Assembly: GCF_051859565.1 (NCBI RefSeq)
Contig: NZ_JBHYFK010000004.1
Location: forward strand, 248,001 to 312,000
Source: Glycocaulis sp051859565
GTDB lineage: Bacteria; Pseudomonadota; Alphaproteobacteria; Caulobacterales; Maricaulaceae
DNA length: 64,000 nucleotides
Reading direction: 5' to 3'
Shown here one piece after another: positions 16,936-24,131 of the stretch (position 1 is its first letter; every line of letters starts with the position of its first letter). The notes beneath the pieces are model-generated. The model searched no databases. It saw only the letters and a list, made by a program, of their open reading frames with translations, and had not been told where the DNA came from. A program made the position numbers and the translations under genes.

Positions 16936-18423
16936 GGCTGCTGCTTTCTTGGCAGGTGCCTTTTTCGCAGCAGGCTTGTCGCCATCAGCCTTCTTGGCCG
17001 GAGCCTTCTTGGCTGCAGGCTTGTCGTCCGCCTTGGCCGCAGACTTCTTCGCCGCAGGCTTTTTGGCCGGCTTTTTGGCCGGGGCTTCGTCCTCATCAGC
17101 AAAGAGCGTGTCGCGATCGACGCTGACTTCCTTCACCTCTGCCAGCTCGATAATGTAATCGACGACCTTCTCTTCATAGATCGGGGCGCGCAGTGCCTGG
17201 ACGGCGCCCGGATTGTTCTGGAAGTACTCGACGACCTGACGCTCCTGGCCAGGATACTTCATCGCTTCCTGGTTGACGGCGCGGGCCAGCTCTTCCTGTG
17301 TCACGTCGACCTTGGCGTTGCGGCCGATCTCGGCCAGCACCAGACCCAGACGCACACGGCGCTCTGCAATGGCCCGGTAATCGGACTTGAGCTCGTCGTC
17401 GGACTTGTCCTTGTCCTCGTCTTCCAGTTCGCCAGCTTCCTTGGCCGCCAGAACTTCACGCCAGATATTCTCGAACTCGGCTTCGACCATGCGGCCCGGC
17501 AGATCAATATCGCCGTGCGCTTCGTCCAGCTGGTCGAGAAGCTGACGCTTCAATTTCATGCGCGAAGCCTGATTGTGCTCCTGTTCGAAGCGCTTGGTCA
17601 GCGCATCTTTCAGGGCTTCGAGATCGGACAGGCCGAGGCGCTCGGCCAGGCTGTCATCGATCTTGCTGTCCTGAGGCGCCTGGACCGACTTCACCTTGGT
17701 CTCGAACACGGCATCCTTGCCCGCGAGATGTTCCGCGCCGTAATCCTTCGGGAAAGTGACCTTGATTTCCACATCATCACCGGCCTTGGCACCGACGAGC
17801 TGGTCTTCAAAGCCGGGGATGAACGCGCCATCACCCAGCGCCACGCGCGAGTCGGTTGCCGAGCCGCCCGGGAAGACTTCGCCGTCAATCTTGCCGACGA
17901 AATCGATCACAACGACATCGCCGGTCGCTGCCTTGGCGGTTTTCGGCTTGTCTTCGTACGAGCGGCTATCCTTGGCGAGGCGCTCCAGCGCTTCATTGAC
18001 CTGGTCGTCGCCGACCTTGGCCACCGGACGCTCCAGCTTGAGCTTTTTCGGATCAGTGGTCTCGAACTCCGGCATCACTTCGACATTGATCTCGAAGGTG
18101 AAGTCCTTGCCGTTCTTCAGAACGTCATCCGCGTCCGATTTCACTTCCACGTTCGGCTGGCTAGCCGGGCGCAGCTTGCGCTCGTCCAGCGTGGACTGGG
18201 TAGCCTCAGGCACGATCTCCTGAAGAATATCGCTCATGATCGAAGCGCCAAACATCTTGCGGATGTGGGCAGCAGGCACCTTGCCGGGGCGGAAGCCCTT
18301 CAGGCGCACTTGCGGGCGGATTTCCTCGATCTTGGCAGAGAGGCGCGATTGCAGGTCAGACGCAGGCACAACCACTTCAAACGTGCGCGAGAGACCTTCG
18401 GCGGATTTTTCCAGGACGTTCAT
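16924..18423 (-). CDS. tig: Trigger factor with a Lys/Ala-rich C-terminal tail
   Basis: 499 residues, about 50 more than usual. The N-terminal ribosome-binding domain has the signature GFRPGKVPAAHIRKMFG. The FKBP-type isomerase domain runs from about residue 160 (GDVVVIDFVGKIDGEVFPGG, FIPGFEDQLVGAKAGD). The C-terminal chaperone domain ends near residue 445 and is followed by repeats of PAKK and AAKK type, like the tails of histone H1-like proteins. It is the first chaperone met by nascent chains at the ribosome. AAGG lies about 12 bases before the ATG. It leads the tig-clpP-clpX series on the minus strand. Confidence 0.95.
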   Translation of the reverse strand: MNVLEKSAEGLSRTFEVVVPASDLQSRLSAKIEEIRPQVRLKGFRPGKVPAAHIRKMFGASIMSDILQEIVPEATQSTLDERKLRPASQPNVEVKSDADDVLKNGKDFTFEINVEVMPEFETTDPKKLKLERPVAKVGDDQVNEALERLAKDSRSYEDKPKTAKAATGDVVVIDFVGKIDGEVFPGGSATDSRVALGDGAFIPGFEDQLVGAKAGDDVEIKVTFPKDYGAEHLAGKDAVFETKVKSVQAPQDSKIDDSLAERLGLSDLEALKDALTKRFEQEHNQASRMKLKRQLLDQLDEAHGDIDLPGRMVEAEFENIWREVLAAKEAGELEDEDKDKSDDELKSDYRAIAERRVRLGLVLAEIGRNAKVDVTQEELARAVNQEAMKYPGQERQVVEYFQNNPGAVQALRAPIYEEKVVDYIIELAEVKEVSVDRDTLFADEDEAPAKKPAKKPAAKKSAAKADDKPAAKKAPAKKADGDKPAAKKAPAKKAAAKKE

Positions 18424-18595
18424 GCGTATTCAGGCCTTGTCTTGACGGGGCCGATAGGGGCCATGCCGGGGATAGTACGGCGCGGACAATGCGCGCAACA
18501 GCGCGCCATGGCCCCATACCGAAACGAGCGCGGGTTATGTCACGCGCCGCAAGAGCGCGCAACGGTCCCTGCATGCGAATTTCCACATGGGGGTT

Positions 18596-18770
18596 GTGGC
18601 CCTGCCATTTTACTGTCTGGGTTCCGGCTCTCCGCTTCGCTGCGGCCGGAATGACGAAGTGGAGGAGGCAACTATGGTTCCCGTTCGGGCGTGCGGCGCG
18701 AAGCGCCGAAAAGGGCGACCGCCCGCCGGGCACTTTTGCCCGCACCGACTGAACGGAGTGAAGGAGGACA
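18596..18770. repeat. Palindromic intergenic repeat elements
   Basis: Two imperfect palindromes of a style seen elsewhere in the window: GGTTCCGGCTCTCCGC with its mirror GCTGCGGCCGGAATGAC, then a GGCGCGAAGCGCC hairpin followed by CCGCCCGCCGGGC. They lie downstream of tRNA-Leu and 5' of tig, and look like mobile or structural intergenic units, not genes. Confidence 0.6.
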
Positions 18771-18777
18771 GGAAAAA

Positions 18778-18862
18778 TGGTGCGGGTGAGAGGACTCGAA
18801 CCTCCACGGATTGCTCCACTGGAACCTAAATCCAGCGCGTCTACCAGTTCCGCCACACCCGC
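18778..18862 (-). tRNA. tRNA-Leu (anticodon TAG)
   Basis: A long (85-nt, with encoded CCA) class II tRNA. Acceptor GCGGGTG pairs with CACCCGC, the anticodon stem CTGGA/TCCAG encloses TTTAGGT (anticodon TAG), a variable arm follows, and the T arm has GGTTCGAGTCC. Confidence 0.95.
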
Positions 18863-18907
18863 AATGGGCCTATCTCTATCCAAACTCTCGCAAACGGGAA
18901 ACCGGAT

Positions 18908-19525
18908 ATGACAACAACTGACCGTGCTGAAGGCAGCGCCCCTCCGCTCGACTGGGATGCGCGCTTCCGCGCCGATGATACGCCGTGGGAGAGAAAGCGC
19001 CTGCACCCGGCCTTTACCCACTGGCAGGCGCTGGGCCTGCTTGAGGCTGGCAAATCCATCTATGTGCCGGGCTGCGGGCGCGGCGAGGAGCCGCTGGCGC
19101 TGGCAAGGGCTGGCCTCCACGTCACCGCCATCGACCTCTCCCGCACCGCGATTGACTGGCAGAAGGCACGCTTTGCGCAAAGCGGCCTGACGGCGCATCT
19201 GGAAGCGGGAGACGCCCTTGCCTACCGGCCCGAAACGCCGTTCGATCTCTATTGGGAACAGACCTTCCTCTGCGCCATTCCGCCGAAACTGCGCAAAACT
19301 TACGAGGCGGGCGCCTACGCGCAGATTCGCCCCGGCGGGGTGCTGCTCGCGCTCTTCATGCAGAAAGAGGAGATGGGTGGCCCGCCCTATGGCTGCGGAT
19401 TGCCCGCCATGCACGCCCTTTTCCCTGATACGCGCTGGCAATGGCCCGACACCGAGCCAACGGCCTTCCCGCATCCACGCCTGTCAGACAAGGCGGAACT
19501 CGCCGTGCCGCTGGTGCGGCGGTAG
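18908..19525 (+). CDS. SAM-dependent methyltransferase, thiopurine S-methyltransferase-like
   Basis: 205 residues. It has the TPMT-type opening WDARFRADDTPWERKRLHP, the SAM-binding motif SIYVPGCGRGEEPLALA, then VTAIDLSRTAIDWQ and YWEQTFLCAIPP, characteristic of this subfamily. Bacterial members methylate small thiol, selenium or other nucleophilic compounds; the natural substrate is unknown here. It starts 46 bases past tRNA-Leu on the opposite strand. It appears to be a single-gene unit. Confidence 0.85.
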   Translation: MTTTDRAEGSAPPLDWDARFRADDTPWERKRLHPAFTHWQALGLLEAGKSIYVPGCGRGEEPLALARAGLHVTAIDLSRTAIDWQKARFAQSGLTAHLEAGDALAYRPETPFDLYWEQTFLCAIPPKLRKTYEAGAYAQIRPGGVLLALFMQKEEMGGPPYGCGLPAMHALFPDTRWQWPDTEPTAFPHPRLSDKAELAVPLVRR

Positions 19526-19767
19526 CCCGGTCAGTCAGAGACATTGACCAAACCACTAATCCGCACCACCTTGGTGTTATGAAAACCGGCTGCCCACATA
19601 CTGCACACTGCTTCTTTGCAGGTACGCTTCTCGCAAGCTAGCCGCCCGGGCTGGAACGCCTGAGGGCGTGTCTGGTTCGGGGCATTTCATTTCTCAGCAC
19701 CATCATTCTGGCACCGGCCTGTCCGGTCATACCTGTCCGCAATGCGCCGGGCCTTGGAAAATCAGTC
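19526..19767. other. Intergenic between methyltransferase and rnk
   Basis: About 240 bases. No open frame with coding character, no clear terminator and no strong promoter hexamers; it presumably holds the rnk promoter. Confidence 0.3.
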
Positions 19768-20151
19768 ATGCAAACTCTCACACAACCGGCCATCTATCTG
19801 GATGAAGACACCGCCGACACCCTGTACGACATCGCCAGCGCTGCCCCGGAGGGTAGCCGCGCCACCGCCACGCGCCTGCTGGGCGAGCTCGAACGCGCGA
19901 TAATCGTTCCGTCCGGCGAGTTGCCAGACAAGGTCGTCCGGCTGGGGGTGAATATCGCTTACAGGGATACCGATACCGGGCGGGTGCGTACGGGTTCAAT
20001 CGTGCTGCCTCAGCAAGCGGACATCAGCGCCGGACGCATCTCTGTGCTGTCGCCGGCTGGCGCGGGTCTGATCGGTCTTGAGGAAGGCAGCGCTATCAGC
20101 TGGCGGATCGGCGGCCGGGAAACCTCCCTTCTGGTCCTGAAGGTCGGGTAA
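19768..20151 (+). CDS. rnk: Rnk-type nucleoside diphosphate kinase regulator (GreA/B C-terminal domain)
   Basis: 127 residues. The N-terminal half is a short helical pair (DEDTADTLYDIASAAPEG). The C-terminal half is a GreA/GreB-type FKBP-like domain: VRLGVNIAYRDTDTGR, then SVLSPAGAGLIGLEEGSAISWRI. Rnk lacks the Gre coiled coil that enters RNA polymerase's secondary channel, matching the short N-terminus here. Family role: binds RNA polymerase and influences nucleoside-triphosphate pools and polysaccharide output in pseudomonads. It is convergent with tdh, 63 bases apart. Confidence 0.85.
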   Translation: MQTLTQPAIYLDEDTADTLYDIASAAPEGSRATATRLLGELERAIIVPSGELPDKVVRLGVNIAYRDTDTGRVRTGSIVLPQQADISAGRISVLSPAGAGLIGLEEGSAISWRIGGRETSLLVLKVG

Positions 20152-20214
20152 GCCGCCGCCGCGGCGCCAGCTATTCAACAGGCCCGTCGAGCGGGAGACG
20201 GTGGGGTGCCCCCA

Positions 20215-21252
20215 CTAGGCCGCGTCCCGCCAGTCGAGGATGACCTTGCCGGATTTGCCAGAGCGCATCGCGTCAAAGCCGGTCTGGAATTCCTTCGCCG
20301 GCAGGCGGTGCGTGATCAGCCTTGAGACATCGAGGCCGGACTGCAGCATCGCCAGCATTTTGTGCCAGGTCTCGAACATCTCGCGGCCATAAATGCCCTT
20401 GAAGGTGATCGCGCGCATGATGAGCGAGCCCATGTCGAGGCTGAACGGCTTTGCGGGCAGGCCCAGCATGGCGATATTGCCGCCCATCACCATGTGATCG
20501 ACCATCTGCTTGAAGGCGGGCTCCGCACCGCTCATCTCCAGGCCCACATCAAAGCCTTCGGTCATTTTCAGCTCCGCCATCACGTCGCGGAGTTCCTCGT
20601 TCATGGTGTTGACCGGGCGCACGCTCGGCACCACGCGGGTGGCGAGCTCCAGCCGGTCCGGATTGATGTCGGTCAGCACGATATGGCGCGCGCCGCAATG
20701 GCGCGCGACGGCAGCCGCCATGATGCCGATAGGGCCAGCGCCGGTGATCAGCACGTCTTCGCCCACCAGATCAAAGGCCGTCGCGGTGTGCACGGCATTG
20801 CCCAGCGGATCGAGGAAAGCGGCGATCTCCATCGGCACGTTATCGGGCAGCGGCACCACGTTGAAGGCGGGGATGCGCAGATACTCGGCAAACGCGCCCG
20901 GCATGTTCACGCCAATGCCGCGCGTTTCGGGGTCAAGATGGAAGCGCCCGGCGCGTACCGCGCGGCTCTTCTCGCCCACCACATGGCCTTCGCCAGAAAC
21001 GCGCATGCCGGGCTTTACCCGCGTCACATCGCTGCCCACCGCCTCGATGACGCCGCCAAACTCGTGGCCAACCACCATGGGCACCGGCACGTTCTTCTGC
21101 GCCCAGTCGTCGTAATTATAGATATGGATGTCGGTGCCGCAGATCGCCGTCATATGGACGCGGATCAGCACATCGTCCGGGCCGATTTCGGGCTTTGCCA
21201 CATCCTGCATCCAGAGGCCTTCACGCGGCTCAGCCTTCACAAGCGCTTTCAT
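20215..21252 (-). CDS. tdh: L-threonine 3-dehydrogenase
   Basis: 345 residues, standard length. Catalytic zinc ligands are visible: Cys in AICGTDIHIY and His-Glu in GHEFGGVIEA. The NAD site is LITGAGPIGIMAAAVA, and the typical GIGVNMPGAFAEY is present. It oxidises threonine to 2-amino-3-ketobutyrate for Kbl. Odd: the loop that normally holds four structural-zinc Cys reads GHVVGEKSRAVRAGRFHLD and has none, so the structural zinc site is lost. kbl lies 1.4 kb upstream on the same strand, with a membrane-protein gene in between. The start is the ATG of MKALVKAEPREGLW. Confidence 0.94.
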   Translation of the reverse strand: MKALVKAEPREGLWMQDVAKPEIGPDDVLIRVHMTAICGTDIHIYNYDDWAQKNVPVPMVVGHEFGGVIEAVGSDVTRVKPGMRVSGEGHVVGEKSRAVRAGRFHLDPETRGIGVNMPGAFAEYLRIPAFNVVPLPDNVPMEIAAFLDPLGNAVHTATAFDLVGEDVLITGAGPIGIMAAAVARHCGARHIVLTDINPDRLELATRVVPSVRPVNTMNEELRDVMAELKMTEGFDVGLEMSGAEPAFKQMVDHMVMGGNIAMLGLPAKPFSLDMGSLIMRAITFKGIYGREMFETWHKMLAMLQSGLDVSRLITHRLPAKEFQTGFDAMRSGKSGKVILDWRDAA

Positions 21253-21332
21253 CGGGTTTCCTCCGGTGCAGATGTTTTTATCTGCCCGCTATCTAGCGCA
21301 TTGTGGAGGCCCGGCGAAGGGGAGGTTTGCAC

Positions 21333-22613
21333 TCAATCCAGTATTGTAACCGGCGGAAACAGGCGCGCCATGAAGCCCGTCTTCGGGAAGGGCAGGAGCA
21401 GCAGGCGCCTCACCGGCACCCAGGCCGCCCCTAGCACGACCACGATCACGCCGAGGCTGACCAGTGTGAACGTAATCACGACCGGCACGCCAAGACCGGA
21501 CTCGTTCACCAGCAGGCCGATAGCGGTGCCCGTGGTGAGCAGTCCGGCCACAATCAGCGCACGCCGGTTGATAAGCAGGGATACCAGCGCGAAAGCGCCC
21601 ATCACGATCAGCGTCACGATGGCCGACCGGGTGACGTCAAATTCTTCACCAATGGCTTGCGCGGTAGCCTGATCGAAGTATTCGGTCAGCGTCCAGCCCG
21701 AATTGGCGATCATCACCGAGTAGGTCAGCAGCGCGGGCGCGGCGAACAGGTTCAGCCAGAAGCCGGTGCCCGAAAGCCGCGTGGTCCGCCCGGGATCACG
21801 CATATCGAAGGCCAGCCCCGCAAAAAACAGGAACGCCCCGAAAGCCAGCCCCAGCACGGGCAGATACACCAGTGCAATCTCCGGAAAGAGCGCACCGAGC
21901 GCCGCAATGACGGAGAGCCCCACCCCGACACCGGCAAGGCCGCCGGCAAACGGCAGGCGGAACAGCCGGTAATAGAGCAGAGCGGGTGCGAAGAAGCTGA
22001 GCGCCATCACCAGCGGGTAGAAGCGGACATAGAAAGGAAGATTTGCCAGGTACGCACTCATATCTTCAGCCGAGAACGGCTGAATGTCCTCATCCGTGCC
22101 CGTGCTGGCCTCGCCCGCTGCCTGGATCGCATCCATGGTCGAGCTGCCGGTAACCATTCCGACGATCAGTTCGAAACCGATCACAAGGAGGATCGCGATG
22201 TTGTACACAAAGATCAGGCTGAGCACGATGCCCGGCAGAATGCGGCGCTGCGCGCCCACCAGAAGCGCCGACAAAGCCAGCGCTATCACCGCCAGCATGA
22301 ACCCGGCCCCCATCATGCTCAGGAACCCGCCCGTCTCGCCAAGAATGCCAGCATATGCCGCAATGGCCTGGGCCGCACCTACGCTAAGACCGACAAACAG
22401 GATGATGACGCCCAGCGAGGTGAATATGTCGTGGAAATTATTGATGAAGGGCAGGAGCTCGTCCTGCGGCCCTTGCGGGCCCTGACCGTCCGGTTGCCTC
22501 ACCCGCTCCCGGCTGGCGTCTGCAGCCGGCTCCGGGGCCGCCTGACCCTGCGCATCATCGTCAGCAGGCGCACTCTCCCCGGCCCCCGCCGGATCGATAC
22601 GGTCATCATTCAT
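21333..22613 (-). CDS. Multi-pass membrane protein of unknown function
   Basis: 426 residues. The first ~50 are Ala/Asp/Gln/Pro-rich and probably cytoplasmic. About nine to ten hydrophobic helices follow, starting FTSLGVIILFVGLSVGAAQAI and ending VVITFTLVSLGVIVVVLGAAW. A hydrophilic loop around residues 150-185 carries acidic residues. The general look is of the DUF2157/DUF2339-like integral membrane proteins, but I cannot assign a family. It lies between kbl and tdh on the same strand (77 bases after kbl's end, 80 before tdh), so it may be part of a threonine-utilisation transcript; a transport role is only a guess. Confidence 0.75.
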   Translation of the reverse strand: MNDDRIDPAGAGESAPADDDAQGQAAPEPAADASRERVRQPDGQGPQGPQDELLPFINNFHDIFTSLGVIILFVGLSVGAAQAIAAYAGILGETGGFLSMMGAGFMLAVIALALSALLVGAQRRILPGIVLSLIFVYNIAILLVIGFELIVGMVTGSSTMDAIQAAGEASTGTDEDIQPFSAEDMSAYLANLPFYVRFYPLVMALSFFAPALLYYRLFRLPFAGGLAGVGVGLSVIAALGALFPEIALVYLPVLGLAFGAFLFFAGLAFDMRDPGRTTRLSGTGFWLNLFAAPALLTYSVMIANSGWTLTEYFDQATAQAIGEEFDVTRSAIVTLIVMGAFALVSLLINRRALIVAGLLTTGTAIGLLVNESGLGVPVVITFTLVSLGVIVVVLGAAWVPVRRLLLLPFPKTGFMARLFPPVTILD

Positions 22614-22690
22614 GGTGCTTGTCCCCCACCCAAAGTTGAGGGACAGACTGGCATGTCACCGGATTGCCGCCAAGGCTTTACCGAGTCCGG

Positions 22691-23893
22691 TCACACAACC
22701 CCCAGCTTCTTGCCCACCTTGGTGAAGGCCTCCACCGCGCGGTCGATTTGTTCAGGCGTGTGGGCAGCGCTCATCTGCGTGCGGATGCGGGCCTTGCCCT
22801 TGGGGACCACCGGATAGAAGAAGCCGATCACATAGACGCCTTCGTCCATCAGCGCGGATGCCATGTCTTGGCTGAGTTTGGCGTCGCCCAGCATCACAGG
22901 GATGATCGGATGTTCGCCGGGCAGAAGCTCGAACCCGGCCTCGCTCATGCCCGCGCGGAAGCGCTTGGCGTTGTCGAACAGCCGCGCGCGTAAGTCATCG
23001 CCGTTCGCGACCATGTCCAGCGCCTTCAGGCTGGCGCCCGCAATCGCCGGAGCCAGCGAGTTGGAGAAGAGATAGGGCCGCGAGCGCTGGCGCAGAATGT
23101 CGATCACGGGTCGGCTGGCGCAGGTGAACCCGCCCATCGCCCCACCCAGCGCCTTGCCGAGCGTGCCGGTGACGATATCGACCCGGCCCAGCACGCCGCA
23201 ATGCTCCACGCTGCCCCTGCCCTTCGCGCCCATGAAGCCGTGCGCGTGGCAGTCATCGACCATGGTGATGGCGTCATACTTGTCGGCCAGATCGCAGATC
23301 TCTTTCAGCCTGGCGATATAGCCATCCATGGAGAACACGCCGTCCGTGGCGATGAGGATGTAGCGGGCACCGCTCGCGCGCGCTTCCTTCAGCTTGGCCT
23401 CCAGATCGTCCATGTCCGAATTGGCGTAGCGATAGCGTTTCGCCTTGCACAGGCGGATTCCATCAATGATGGAGGCGTGGTTGAGCGCATCGGAGATGAT
23501 GGCGTCATTCTCGTCCAGCAATGGCTCAAAGAGCCCGCCATTGGCGTCAAACGCCGCAGCGTAAAGGATCGCGTCCTCATGGCCGGTGAAAGCGGCCAGC
23601 GCCTTTTCCAGCTCGCGGTGAACGCTTTGCGTGCCACAGATGAAGCGCACCGAAGCCACGCCATAGCCATAGCGGTCCAGCGCGTCCTTGGCGGCGCTGA
23701 TCAGCTCAGGCCGGTTGGCGAGGCCCAGATAATTATTGGCGCAGAAATTGATGACATGGCTTTCGCCGCCATTCTTCGCGACATCGATCTCGGAGAATTG
23801 TTGAGAGGTGATGACCCGCTCGCGCTTGTAGAGCCCCTCGGCCTCGATCTCCTGCAAGGTGCTGGCAAGGTGGGCGTAAAAGCTGTTGGCCAT
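22691..23893 (-). CDS. kbl: Glycine C-acetyltransferase (2-amino-3-ketobutyrate CoA ligase)
   Basis: 400 residues from the ATG at 23893, which has GGAG 10 bases upstream; the frame extends to 23956 but adds nothing family-like. PLP enzyme of the alpha-oxoamine synthase family: INFCANNYLGLANRP near the N-terminus, VDDCHAHGFMGAKGRG with the PLP-facing Asp/His, and the Schiff-base Lys in VTGTLGKALGGAMGG. It cleaves 2-amino-3-ketobutyrate with CoA to glycine and acetyl-CoA, completing threonine degradation begun by Tdh. Confidence 0.95.
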   Translation of the reverse strand: MANSFYAHLASTLQEIEAEGLYKRERVITSQQFSEIDVAKNGGESHVINFCANNYLGLANRPELISAAKDALDRYGYGVASVRFICGTQSVHRELEKALAAFTGHEDAILYAAAFDANGGLFEPLLDENDAIISDALNHASIIDGIRLCKAKRYRYANSDMDDLEAKLKEARASGARYILIATDGVFSMDGYIARLKEICDLADKYDAITMVDDCHAHGFMGAKGRGSVEHCGVLGRVDIVTGTLGKALGGAMGGFTCASRPVIDILRQRSRPYLFSNSLAPAIAGASLKALDMVANGDDLRARLFDNAKRFRAGMSEAGFELLPGEHPIIPVMLGDAKLSQDMASALMDEGVYVIGFFYPVVPKGKARIRTQMSAAHTPEQIDRAVEAFTKVGKKLGVV

Positions 23894-23964
23894 GGCGGGT
23901 GTCTCCGGTGTTTGCGTGCAAGCAACCGGGATAGGCCAAGCGGCTTTGCAGGGCAATGCGGCGG

Positions 23965-24115
23965 GCCTCCCTCGTGCTTCGAGACGCAGCTAGCGCTGCT
24001 CCTCAGCATGAGGGAGCCAGATGGTTTTTGCCCTCATCCTTGCGGACGCAGTGGCGCTCGAAGGACGAGGGCAAAGTCTGCCGTGGGTCCCGGCTCTCCC
24101 TGCGGTCGGCCGGGA
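23965..24115. repeat. Palindromic intergenic repeats upstream of kbl
   Basis: Contains CCTCGTGCTTCGAGACGC with CTCAGCATGAGGG, then CCCTCATCCTTGCGGACGC with GCTCGAAGGACGAGGGC, i.e. diverged copies of the unit at 45341-45446. A further GGTCCCGGCTCTCCCTGCGG/GGCCGGGAG unit matches the style at 18596. They lie between clpA's end and kbl's start. Confidence 0.65.
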
Positions 24116-24131
24116 GTTCAGGCAGTGGGGC

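Noticed and set aside
16909..18654. 581-codon plus-strand frame opposite tig
   Set aside because: Low-complexity mirror of the Lys/Ala-rich trigger factor gene, whose own motifs are unambiguous.
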